A stretch of 64,000 bases of DNA. Origin: Lampris incognitus. Taxonomy: Eukaryota > Chordata > Actinopteri > Lampriformes > Lampridae. Of this stretch, positions 9,812 through 19,719 are shown one piece after another (positions within the stretch are counted from its first letter, which is position 1; every line of letters starts with the position of its first letter). The stretch is from the NCBI RefSeq assembly GCF_029633865.1, contig NC_079219.1, forward strand, positions 17,943,963 to 18,007,962. Direction: 5' to 3'. A program made the position numbers and the translations under genes. The notes under the pieces were generated by a model, which saw only the letters and a program-made list of their open reading frames with translations, did not search any database and was not told the DNA's origin.

Positions 9812-9876
9812 TGCCGAAACCCGGGATCGAACCAGGGACCTTTAGTCTAACGCTCTCCCTACTGGGCTATTTCGGC
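9812..9876 (-). pseudogene. tRNA-Phe pseudogene with deleted anticodon
   Basis: It carries the same 8-nt deletion as the F2 copy, so the two share ancestry at this locus. It also has T12C, which breaks a D-stem pair, and T17A in the D loop. The acceptor and T stems are intact. Confidence 0.9.
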
Positions 9877-10119
9877 ACAGAACGCATGTGTCAAGTTTTG
9901 TAATCTTGATCTCTCCCTGCCCATGTACTATGATCTATTTCTCATGGAATGGGAGGGCATTTCTTTTAAATGGAAAGAAGTGTATTTTCAAATCAACTTT
10001 GTCTCATTGAAATACACTATTTTGACGAATACTTATAACCAAGGGCTATAACTAAGTAACTACACAATTAGGTCTGGCTTGAGGCTTCAGCCTCCTTTGG
10101 AGTTCACTTAAGGTACATA

Positions 10120-10192
10120 GGGGAATTAGCTCAAATGGTAGAGCGCTCACTTAGCATGCCAGATTCAGCGGGATCAATGCCGGCATTCTCCA
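10120..10192 (+). tRNA. tRNA-Ala-AGC: tRNA-Ala (AGC) variant with broken anticodon stem
   Basis: This is the leftmost member of the 16-copy class with G30A, G41C, G45T, G46T and T47C. Pairs 29-41 (C-C) and 30-40 (A-C) are lost while AGC, G3:T70 and both boxes remain. This copy alone also has C63G, which puts a G-G mismatch in the T stem. It is the most damaged Ala of the class. Confidence 0.75.
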
Positions 10193-11278
10193 AAGAGCAG
10201 GTTCTTGCATGTCTATTCAGTGTTACCTTTGCTAAAGACTCCAGATAATGTTGCTATTGCTTGAGTTTTGAATATGACGACAGTTGCTTTGCCCTTTCTT
10301 ATTCTATTTAATTTTTTTAGCTCTTAATTTATGTTTAACATGTCCTGATGTCATTAAATTATTCTTTTTAAAAATGCATTTTTAATGTATTCTATAGCTC
10401 TTTATGATGCCTTTATTTAAAGCCTTATACATGAAGACTTGCAATGTCAAGATCAATATAGCTAAAGTGTGGGACTTTTACATACAAATGAATCTCCATT
10501 ACATTACAGCCCTTGCTGAACAAGTTCACACAATGATGATTAAGCCTGTCCCCGCCAGGTAAAGTGCTCTGTATTTCGCATCATACCGGAGTTTTAAATG
10601 TGGTGTCTGGTTGACATTCCCGCAATGGCGAGCCGGATATTATACATTGTATAGCAACCAGCAACGATTGATTTGCCCGAGCTAAACTTCCATGTAATGA
10701 AAGCGTTCAAACGCTTGTAATTGGCCAACCATCAGGGCTTTCTACCAGACAGCTTCTGGGCTTGGAAGGTATGGTAGAAAAACCTAAGAAGCGTCCAAGA
10801 ACAGCTTCTGATGCTACAGAGAAAAAAAGAATTTCAGCATTCAGAGGAAGGATTAAAGTTAAAAAAATAAATATAAATAAAAGAAAGCGATCGATGGTGA
10901 GGACAAATACGGAAAACCAATGGTGAAGCTTTGCATCATTTGAGAGTGCTGAAAGAAGAGCATTAATAACTCTTGCTGCCAGAAGGAGGAGAAAAACATC
11001 TCTGCTTCAAGTTTAACATTTGATGATCACATTACATTAGCTTTAGGCCATGCTACTTTTTATTTTAAAAGCATGATTTTTGAAATTCCTTTCACTTAAC
11101 CAGGAGGTAATATGATATCTTAAAAAATAAATAAATACATTTAAATATAGCTTTGGACTGTTTTTTGTCTGAAGAAAGAATGGTCTTTGGTGTGATATAA
11201 GTTATTCATAGATGTGTTTTTTGGTTGTATGTGTCACTGGAACAAAATCTGAATTTGTGTGCAATTTGGGGGAAAATA

Positions 11279-11280
11279 TA
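11279..11280. other. Preserved empty target site (TA) of the Tc1-like element
   Basis: The sequence around this TA, GGAAAATATACATAAAC, equals the left flank (to 5330) joined to the right flank (from 6530) of the F1 insertion with one TA removed. It shows precise insertion at TA with duplication. Other forward units read differently here. Confidence 0.9.
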
Positions 11281-12190
11281 CATAAACATTTAACATTTTG
11301 ATATGAGTATTAATATTATCCCAACTTGAACACATATGTGATCATCCATTCTCCAGTTCTGCTGTCCTTTCAGTAAAGGCAGCAGTCATGTGTCTTTCAC
11401 TGAGGGGCTTTACCAAGGCATCAACTTCATTCACTCCAGTAACAATATCACTTGCCTGAACCAAGGATAGCAAAGGAGTATGGCTTGAATGATCGAGCAA
11501 GGTGTCCTAGAATATTTTTGTGACAGCCACCTCATTATTGGAGCTAAGAAAACAAACGCATACACACACACAATCCTGCTGCAAGGCCAGATTTTGCCTT
11601 TGGGAATGATTTTTTTGGAATCTTCTTTGTTCAAGTTTTCCCTGCCTATGATATTAGCTGATATGATTAAAGCCCACTTAGCATGGGAAGGACAGTGAGA
11701 TTGACTCCCACATTCTCCTTAATGAAGCCTTTTTGATATGTGGTGCAATAGCTTAAGAAGGCATTTCCAAAAGGCCTTTCCATAACGGATATATACCTTT
11801 GATTGAGAAGTGCGTTTTTTGGCTTTATGATCAGTCGGGCTTAGAACGTACAGTGTTTTACTGTAGTCTGTACTTTTCTTGTTTGTGAAAGGCTCAACGC
11901 TTAAAGCAGCATTTCTTGAAGGCTTTTCCATACTGATAATTCACCTTTATGTGAGAGTGCTTTTTCCATGCTTTTGGAGCGGCTGGGCTTTGCGTGTACA
12001 ATGGTCTACTGCAGTAAGTACTTTTCTTGTTTGTGGATGTTGGCCTACGAAAACTGTGCAGACAGCAGCATTTACAAGCTTCAGTTCGAAAGGTTAACAA
12101 GTTGGAATGCAAGCAATGAACTAGAAACACACTCTGATCAATGTGAACTGACTGTCTACAAATAAGAGAGCGCGCATGTACCAGCTTGGT

Positions 12191-12263
12191 TGCCGAAATC
12201 CGGGATCGAACCAGGGACCTTTAGACCTTCACTCTGACGCTCACCCAACTGAGCTATTTCGGC
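12191..12263 (-). tRNA. tRNA-Phe-GAA: tRNA-Phe (GAA), five-substitution variant
   Basis: It is 73 nt with anticodon GAA, but with A21T (a nearly invariant residue), T28C (breaks pair 28-42), C32G, A38G and G65A (breaks pair 49-65). Substitutions fall in three arms. It is the only such copy in the window and is probably non-functional. Confidence 0.7.
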
Positions 12264-12506
12264 ACAGAACGGAGGGGTCAAGCTTTGTAATCTTGATCTC
12301 TCCCTGCCCATGTACTATGATCTATTTCTCACGGAATGGGAGAGCATTTCTTTTAAATGGAAAGAAGTGTATTTTCAAATCAACTTTGTCTCATTGAAAT
12401 ACACTATTTTGACGAATACTTATAACCAAGGGCTATAACTAAGTAACTACACAATTAGGTCTGGCTTGAGGCTTCAGCCTCCTTTGGGGTTCACTTAAGG
12501 TGCATA

Positions 12507-12579
12507 GGGGAATTAGCTCAAATGGTAGAGCGCTCACTTAGCATGCCAGATTCAGCGGGATCAATGCCCGCATTCTCCA
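12507..12579 (+). tRNA. tRNA-Ala-AGC: tRNA-Ala (AGC) variant with broken anticodon stem
   Basis: Typical member of the five-substitution class, with no further change. The anticodon loop TTAGCAT is unchanged between the disrupted stem strands. Confidence 0.8.
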
Positions 12580-14136
12580 AAGAGCAGGTTCTTGCATGTC
12601 TATTCAGTGTTACCTTTGCTAAAGACTCCAAATAATGTTGCTATTGCTTGAGTTTGGAATATGACGACAGTTGCTTTGCCCTTTCTTATTCTATTTAATT
12701 TTTTTAGCTCTTAATTTATGTTTAACATGTCCTTATGTCATTAAATTATTCTTTTTAAAAATGCATTTTTAATGTATTCTATAGCTCTTTATGATGCCTT
12801 TATTTAAAGCCTTATACATGAAGACTTGCAATGTCAAGATCAATATAGCTAAAGTGTGGGACTTTTACATACAAATGAATCTCCATTACATTACAGCCCT
12901 TGCTGAACAAGTTCACACAATGATGATTAAGCCTGTCCCCGCCAGGTAAATCGCTCTGTATTTCGCATCATACCGGAGTTTTAAATGTGGTGTCTGGGTG
13001 ACATTCATGCAATGGCGAGCCGGACATTATACATTGTATAGCAACCAGCAACGATCGATTTGCCCGAGCTAAGCTTCCATGTAATGAAAGCGTTCGAACG
13101 CTTGTAATTGGCCAACCATCAGGGCTTTCTACCAGACAGCTTCTGGGCTTGGAGGGTATGGTAGAAATACCTAAGAAGCGTCCAAGAACAGCTTCTGATG
13201 CTACAGAGAAAAAAAGAATTTCAGCATTCAGAGGAAGGATTAAAGTTAAAAAAATAAATATAAATAAAAGAAAGCGATCGATGGTGAGGACAAATACGGA
13301 AAACCAATGGTGAAGCTTTGCATCATTTGAGAGTGCTGAAAGAAGAGCATTAATAACTCTTGCTGCCAGAAGGAGGAGAAAAACATCTCTGCTTCAAGTT
13401 TAACATTTGATGATCACATTACATTAGCTTTAGGGCATGCTACTTTTTATTTTGAAAGCATGATTTTTTAAATTCCTTACACTTAACCAGGAGGTAATAT
13501 GATATCTTAAAAAATAAATAAATACATTTAAATATAGCTTTGGGCTGTTTTTTGTCTGAAGAAAGAATGGTCTCTGGTGTGATATAAGCTATTTATAGAT
13601 GTGTTTTTTGGTTGTATGTGTTACTGGAACAAAATCTGAATTTGTGTGCAATTTGAGTGAAACATTTATGTAAACATTTTGATATGAGTATTAATATTAT
13701 CCCAACTTGAACACATATGTGATCATCCATTCTCCAGTTCTGCTGTCCTTTCAGTAAAGGCAGCAGTCATGTGTCTTTCACTGAGGGGCTTTACCAAGGC
13801 ATCAACTTCATTCACTCCAGTAACAATATCACTTGCCTGAACCAAGGATAGCAAAGGAGTATGGCTTGAATGATCGAGCAAGGTGTCCTAGAATATTTTT
13901 CTGACAGCCACCTCATTATTGGAGCTAAGAAAACAAATGCATACACACACACAATCCTGCTGCAAGGCCAGATTTCGCCTTTGGGAATGATTTTTTTGGA
14001 ATCTTCTTTGTTCAAGTTTTCCCTGCCTATGATATTAGCTGATATGATTGAAAGCCCACTTACCATGGGAAGGACAGTGAGATTGACTCCCACATTCTCC
14101 TTAATGAAGCCTTTTTGATATGTGGTGCAATAGCTT

Positions 14137-14434
14137 AAGAAGGCATTTCCAAAAGGCCTTTCCATACCGGATATATACCTTTAATTGAGAAGAGCGTTTT
14201 TTGGCTTTATGATCAGTCGGGCTTAGAACGTACAGTGTTTTACTGCAGTCTGTACTTTTCTTGTTTGTGAAAGGCTCAAGACTTAAAGAAGCATTTCTTG
14301 AAGGCTTTTCCATACTGATAATTCACCTTTATGTGAGAGTGCTTTTTCCATGCTTTTGGAGCGGCTGGGCTTTGCGTGTACAATGGTCTACTGCAGTAAG
14401 TACTTTTCTTGTTTGTGGATGTTGGCCTACGAAA
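14137..14434 (+). repeat. Internal tandem duplication, two diverged 149-bp subrepeats (reference copy)
   Basis: The segments 14137-14285 and 14286-14434 align along their length. Shared blocks are AAGAAG(G)CATTTC, a CTTTTCCATAC-like block, the GCTTT...CGGGCTT region, a TACTGCAGT block and TACTTTTCTTGTTTGTG. The pair recurs in every full unit and in R1; R2 keeps only part. Function unknown. Confidence 0.85.
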
Positions 14435-14572
14435 ACTGTGCAGACAGCAGCATTTACAAGCTTCAGTTCGAAAGGTTAACAAGTTGGAATGCAAGCAATG
14501 AACTAGAAACACACTCTGATCAATGTGAACTGACTGTCTACAAATAAGAGAGCGCGCATGTACCAGCTTGGT

Positions 14573-14645
14573 TGCCGAAACCCGGGATCGAACCAGGGAC
14601 CTTTAGATCTTCAGTCTAACGCTCTCCCAACTGAGCTATTTCGGC
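14573..14645 (-). tRNA. tRNA-Phe-GAA: tRNA-Phe (GAA), canonical array consensus
   Basis: This 73-nt gene on the minus strand decodes UUC/UUU with G34-A35-A36. The acceptor (1-7/66-72), D (10-13/22-25), anticodon (27-31/39-43) and T (49-53/61-65) stems all pair, with a T51-G63 wobble. A box TAGCTCAGTTGG and B box GGTTCGATCCC are consensus Pol III type 2 promoters. There is no intron and no encoded CCA. It is divergent from Ala across 243 bp. On its own strand no T4 run occurs for about 137 nt beyond the 3' end. Sixteen units carry this exact sequence. Confidence 0.97.
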
Positions 14646-14849
14646 ACGGAACGCAGGGGTCAAGCTTTGTAATCTTGATCTCTCCCTGCCCATGTACTAT
14701 GATCTATTTCTCACGGAATGGGAGAGCCTTTCTTTTAAATGGAAAGAAGTGTATTTTCAAATCAACTTTGTCTCATTGAAATACACTATTTTGACGAATA
14801 CTTATAACCAAGGGCTATAACTAAGTAACTACACAATTAGGTCTGGCTT

Positions 14850-14863
14850 GAGGCTTCAGCCTC
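14850..14863. other. Short perfect hairpin upstream of tRNA-Ala (reference copy)
   Basis: GAGGCT-TC-AGCCTC forms a 6-bp stem with a 2-nt loop, ending 25 bp before the Ala gene in the divergent spacer. In F10, F11 and F13 the centre is TT instead of TC with the stem unchanged. A role in Pol III start or factor binding is only a guess. Confidence 0.6.
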
Positions 14864-14888
14864 CTTTGGGGTTCACTTGAAGTGCATA

Positions 14889-14961
14889 GGGGAATTAGCT
14901 CAAATGGTAGAGCGCTCGCTTAGCATGCGAGAGGTAGCGGGATCAATGCCCGCATTCTCCA
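14889..14961 (+). tRNA. tRNA-Ala-AGC: tRNA-Ala (AGC), canonical array form
   Basis: All stems pair, with AGC, G3:T70 and A54. It differs from the copy at 570-642 only by G57A. The first T4 run downstream is at 15035-15038, 74 nt past the gene, so any primary transcript ending there would have a long 3' trailer. Confidence 0.95.
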
Positions 14962-15469
14962 AAGAGCAGGTTCTTGCATGTCTATTCAGTGTTGCCTTTG
15001 CTAAAGACTCCAAATAATGTTGCTATTGCTTGAGTTTTGAGCATGACGACAGTTGCTTTGCCCTTTCTTATTCTATTTAATTTTTTTAGCTCTTAATTTA
15101 TGTTTAACATGTCCTGATGTCATTAAATTATTCTCTTTAAAAATGCATTTTTAATGTATTCTATAGCTCTTTATGATGCCTTTATTTAAAGCCTTATACA
15201 TGAAGACTTGCAATGTCAAAATAAATATAGCTAAAGTGTGGGACTTTTACATACAAATGAATCTCCATTACATTACAGCCCTTGCTGAACAAGATCACAA
15301 AATGATGATTAAGCCTGTCCCCGCCAGGTAAATCGCTCTGTATTTCGCATCATACCGGAGTTTTAAATGTGGTGTCTGGGTGACATTCCCGCAATGGCGA
15401 GCCGGACATTATACATTGTATAGCAACCAGCAACGATTGATTTGCCCGAGCTAAACTTCCATGTAATGA

Positions 15470-15485
15470 AAGCGTTCGAACGCTT
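15470..15485. other. 16-bp perfect palindrome in distal spacer (reference copy)
   Basis: AAGCGTTCGAACGCTT is its own reverse complement. It holds a GTTCGAAC core resembling the centre of a tRNA B box on both strands. Older or alternative copies have T instead of the C at its tenth base and are imperfect; that T also creates an ATG in the basic open frame. It may be a protein-binding site or chance. Confidence 0.6.
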
Positions 15486-16951
15486 GTAATTGGCCAACCA
15501 TCAGGGCTTTCTACCAGACAGCTTCTGGGCTTGGAAGGTATGGTAGAAAAACCTAAGAAGTGTCCAAGAACAGCTTCTGATGCTACAGAGAAAAAAAGAA
15601 TTTCAGCATTCAGAGGAAGGATTAAAGTTAAAAAAATAAATATAAATAAAAGAAAGCGATCGATGGTGAGGACAAATACGGAAAACCAAATGTGAAGCTT
15701 TGCATCATTTGAGAGTGCTGAAAGAAGAGCATTAATAACTCTTGCTGCCAGAAGGAGGAGAAAAACATCTCTGCTTCAAGTTTAACATTTGATGATCACA
15801 TTACATTAGGTTTAGGCCATGCTACATTTTATTTTAAAAGCATGATATTCGAAATTCCTTTCGCTTAACCAGGAGGTAATATATCTTAAAAAATAAATAA
15901 ATAAATTTAAATATAGCTTTGGATTGTTTTTTGACTGAAGAAAGAATGGTCTCTGGTGTGATATAAGCTATTCCTAGATGTGTTTTTTGGTTGTATGTGT
16001 TACTGGAACAAAATCTGAATTTGTGTGCAATTTGAGTGAAACATTTATGTAAACATTTTGATGTGAGTATTAATATTATCCCAACTTGAACACATATGTG
16101 ATCATCCATTCTCCAGTTCTGCTGTCCTTTCAGTAAAGGCAGCAGTCATGTGTCTTTCACTGAGGGGCTTTACCAAGGCATCAACTTCATTCACTCCAGT
16201 AACAATATCACTTGCCTGAACCAAGGATAGCAAAGGAGTATGGCTTGAATGATCGAGCAAGGCGTCCTAGAATATTTTTGTGACAGCCACCTCATTATTG
16301 GAGCTATGAAAACAAATGCATACACACACACAATCCTGCTGCAAGGCCAGATTTTGCCTTTGGGAATGATTTTTTTGGAATCTTCTTTGTTCAAGTTTTC
16401 CCTGACTATGATATTAGCTGATATGATTTAAAGCCCACTTAGCATGGGAAGGACAGTGAGATTGACTCCCACATTCTCCTTAATGAAGCCTTTTTGATAT
16501 GTGGTGCAATAGCTTAAGAAGGCATTTCCAAAAGGCCTTTCCATACCGGATATATACCTTTAATTGAGAAGTGCGTTTTTTGGCTTTATGATCAGTCGGG
16601 CTTAGAACGTACAGTGTTTTACTGCAGTCTGTACTTTTCTTGTTTGTGAAAGGCTCAAGGCTTAAAGAAGCATTTCTTGAAGGCTTTTCCATACTGATAA
16701 TTCACCTTTATGTGAGAGTGCTTTTTCCATGCTTTTGGAGCGGCTGGGCTTTGCGTGTACAATGGTCTACTGCAGTAAGTACTTTCCTTGTTTGTGGATG
16801 TTGGCCTATGAAAACTGTGCAGACAGCAGCATTTACAAGCTTCAGTTCGAAAGGTTAACAAGTTGGAATGCAAGCAATGAACTAGAAACACACTCTGATC
16901 AATGTGAACTGACTGTCTACAAATAAGAGAGCGCGCATGTACCAGCTTGGT

Positions 16952-17024
16952 TGCCGAAACCCGGGATCGAACCAGGGACCTTTAGATCTTCAGTCTAACG
17001 CTCTCCCAACTGAGCTATTTCGGC
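16952..17024 (-). tRNA. tRNA-Phe-GAA: tRNA-Phe (GAA), canonical
   Basis: Identical to the reference copy at 14573-14645; GAA anticodon and full pairing. It is 243 bp from its divergent Ala partner, which is also intact. Confidence 0.97.
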
Positions 17025-17267
17025 ACGGAACGCAGGGGTCAAGCTTTGTAATCTTGATCTCTCCCTGCCCATGTACTATGATCTATTTCTCACGGAATGG
17101 GAGAGCCTTTCTTTTAAATGGAAAGAAGTGTATTTTCAAATCAACTTTGTCTCATTGAAATACACTATTTTGACGAATACTTATAACCAAGGGCTATAAC
17201 TAAGTAACTACACAATTAGGTCTGGCTTGAGGCTTCAGCCTCCTTTGGGGTTCACTTGAAGTGCATA

Positions 17268-17340
17268 GGGGAATTAGCTCAAATGGTAGAGCGCTCGCTT
17301 AGCATGCGAGAGGTAGCGGGATCAATGCCCGCATTCTCCA
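17268..17340 (+). tRNA. tRNA-Ala-AGC: tRNA-Ala (AGC), canonical
   Basis: Same sequence as 14889-14961, with an intact anticodon stem and G3:T70. F5, F6 and F8 are the only units in the homogeneous block whose Ala fully matches this form. Confidence 0.95.
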
Positions 17341-19330
17341 AAGAGCAGGTTCTTGCATGTCTATTCAGTGTTGCCTTTGCTAAAGACTCCAAATAATGTT
17401 GCTATTGCTTGAGTTTTGAGCATGACGACAGTTGCTTTGCCCTTTCTTATTCTATTTAATTTTTTTAGCTCTTAATTTATGTTTAACATGTCCTGATGTC
17501 ATTAAATTATTCTCTTTAAAAATGCATTTTTAATGTATTCTATAGCTCTTTATGATGCCTTTATTTAAAGCCTTATACATGAAGACTTGCAATGTCAAAA
17601 TAAATATAGCTAAAGTGTGGGACTTTTACATACAAATGAATCTCCATTACATTACAGCCCTTGCTGAACAAGATCACAAAATGATGATTAAGCCTGTCCC
17701 CGCCAGGTAAATCGCTCTGTATTTCGCATCATACCGGAGTTTTAAATGTGGTGTCTGGGTGACATTCCCGCAATGGCGAGCCGGACATTATACATTGTAT
17801 AGCAACCAGCAACGATTGATTTGCCCGAGCTAAACTTCCATGTAATGAAAGCGTTCGAACGCTTGTAATTGGCCAACCATCAGGGCTTTCTACCAGACAG
17901 TTTCTGGGCTTGGAAGGTATGGTAGAAAAACCTAAGAAGTGTCCAAGAACAGCTTCTGATGCTACAGAGAAAAAAAGAATTTCAGCATTCAGAGGAAGGA
18001 TTAAAGTTAAAAAAATAAATATAAATAAAAGAAAGCGATCGATGGTGAGGACAAATACGGAAAACCAAATGTGAAGCTTTGCATCATTTGAGAGTGCTGA
18101 AAGAAGAGCATTAATAACTCTTGCTGCCAGAAGGAGGAGAAAAACATCTCTGCTTCAAGTTTAACATTTGATGATCACATTACATTAGCTTTAGGCCATG
18201 CTACATTTTATTTTAAAAGCATGATATTCGAAATTCCTTTCGCTTAACCAGGAGGTAATATATCTTAAAAAATAAATAAATAAATTTAAATATAGCTTTG
18301 GACTGTTTTTTGACTGAAGAAAGAATGGTCTCTGGTGTGATATAAGCTATTCCTAGATGTGTTTTTTGGTTGTATGTGTTACTGGAACAAAATCTGAATT
18401 TGTGTGCAATTTGAGTGAAACATTTATGTAAACATTTTGATGTGAGTATTAATATTATCCCAACTTGAACACATACGTGATCATCCATTCTCCAGTTCTG
18501 CTGTCCTTTCAGTAAAGGCAGCAGTCATGTGTCTTTCACTGAGGGGCTTTACCAAGGCATCAACTTCATTCACTCCAGTAACAATATCACTTGCCTGAAC
18601 CAAGGATAGCAAAGGAGTATGGCTTGAATGATCGAGCAAGGTGTCCTAGAATATTTTTGTGACAGCCACCTCATTATTGGAGCTAAGAAAACAAATGCAT
18701 ACACACACACAATCCTGCTGCAAGGCCAGATTTTGCCTTTGGGAATGATTTTTTTGGAATCTTCTTTGTTCAAGTTTTCCCTGCCTATGATATTAGCTGA
18801 TATGATTGAAAGCCCACTTACCATGGGAAGGACAGTGAGATTGACTCCCACATTCTCCTTAATGAACCCTTTTTGATATGTGGTGCAATAGCTTAAGAAG
18901 GCATTTCCAAAAGGCCTTTCCATACCGCATATATAGCTTTAATTGAGAAGTGCGTTTTTTGGCTTTATGATCAGTCAGGCTTAGAACGTACAGTGTTTTA
19001 CTGCAGTCTGTACTTTTCTTGTTTGTGAAAGGCTCAAGGCTTAAAGAAGCATTTCTTGAAGGCTTTTCCATACTGATAATTCACCTTTATGTGAGAGTGC
19101 TTTTTCCATGCTTTTGGAGCGGCTGGGCTTTGCGTGTACAATGGTCTACTGCAGTAAGTACTTTTCTTGTTTGTGGATGTTGGCCTACGAAAACTGTGCA
19201 GACAGCAGCATTTACAAGCTTCAGTTCGAAAGGTTAACAAGTTGGAATGCAAGCAATGAACTAGAAACACACTCTGATCAATGTGAACTGACTGTCTACA
19301 AATAAGAGAGCGCGCATGTACCAGCTTGGT

Positions 19331-19403
19331 TGCCGAAACCCGGGATCGAACCAGGGACCTTTAGATCTTCAGTCTAACGCTCTCCCAACTGAGCTATTTC
19401 GGC
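19331..19403 (-). tRNA. tRNA-Phe-GAA: tRNA-Phe (GAA), canonical
   Basis: Identical to the reference Phe, with all four stems and both promoter boxes intact. It is coupled to a variant Ala. Confidence 0.97.
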
Positions 19404-19646
19404 ACGGAACGCAGGGGTCAGGCTTTGTAATCTTGATCTCTCCCTGCCCATGTACTATGATCTATTTCTCACAGAATGGGAGAGCATTTCTTTTAAATGG
19501 AAAGAAGTGTATTTTCAAATCAACTTTGTCTCATTGAAATACACTATTTTGACGAATACTTGTAACCAAGGGCTATAACTAAGTAACTACACAATTAGGT
19601 CTGGCTTGAGGCTTCAGCCTCCTTTGGGGTTCACTTAAGGTGCATA

Positions 19647-19719
19647 GGGGAATTAGCTCAAATGGTAGAGCGCTCACTTAGCATGCCAGATTCAGCGGGA
19701 TCAATGCCCGCATTCTCCA
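19647..19719 (+). tRNA. tRNA-Ala-AGC: tRNA-Ala (AGC) variant with broken anticodon stem
   Basis: Five-substitution class. It is followed by the flank variant GTGTCGTATTTGC, also found after the Ala of F9, F15, F16 and F18. Confidence 0.8.

Larger units (their letters stand above)
8960..11339 (+). repeat. Unit F3 (2380 bp)
   Basis: F3 is the first unit of the homogeneous block. Both tRNA loci are damaged. Its distal spacer end differs from every other forward unit and matches the F1 flanks of the transposon, preserving the empty insertion site. Confidence 0.97.
11340..13720 (+). repeat. Unit F4 (2381 bp)
   Basis: The proximal half resembles F11-F13: it shares the variant AACGCTTAAAGCAGC at the start of the second subrepeat. 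The distal half contains the perfect 16-bp palindrome at 13088-13103. Both tRNA genes are variant forms. Confidence 0.97.
13721..16099 (+). repeat. Unit F5 (2379 bp), reference unit with two intact tRNA genes
   Basis: Both tRNA genes look functional, so this unit serves as the reference. Segments: proximal 13721-14136; subrepeats 14137-14434; Phe 3' flank 14435-14572; Phe; divergent spacer 14646-14888; Ala; distal spacer 14962-16099. Its distal end (ATGATATTCGAAATTCC near 15841, and a lost GATATC) is shared with F6 and F7. Confidence 0.98.
16100..18478 (+). repeat. Unit F6 (2379 bp)
   Basis: Both tRNA genes are canonical. The proximal segment has the variant CTGACTATG and GATTTAAAG shared with F15, F16 and F18. 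The distal half is nearly that of F5. Confidence 0.97.

Noticed and set aside
13930-13960. Short CA run in each forward unit as a regulatory repeat
   Set aside because: Only about five or six dinucleotides, with no sign of function; kept only as context for the expanded GT tract in R1.
14435-14572. AGTTCGAAAGG motif downstream of Phe as a further tRNA B box
   Set aside because: There is no matching A box at the right distance and no cloverleaf can be drawn around it. It also lacks the CC at the end of the B-box consensus.
14558-14779. Recurring 73-82 codon plus-strand open frame beginning MYQLGCRNPGSNQG in most units
   Set aside because: Its first part is simply the antisense of the tRNA-Phe gene. 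It repeats only because the unit repeats, and no protein family is recognisable.
18570-18923. 117-codon minus-strand open frame (starts MERPFGNAF) recurring in many units
   Set aside because: It is cut to 67 codons in about half of the units by single changes, has no recognisable domain, and overlaps an opposite-strand frame of similar length. It looks like chance openness preserved by copying.
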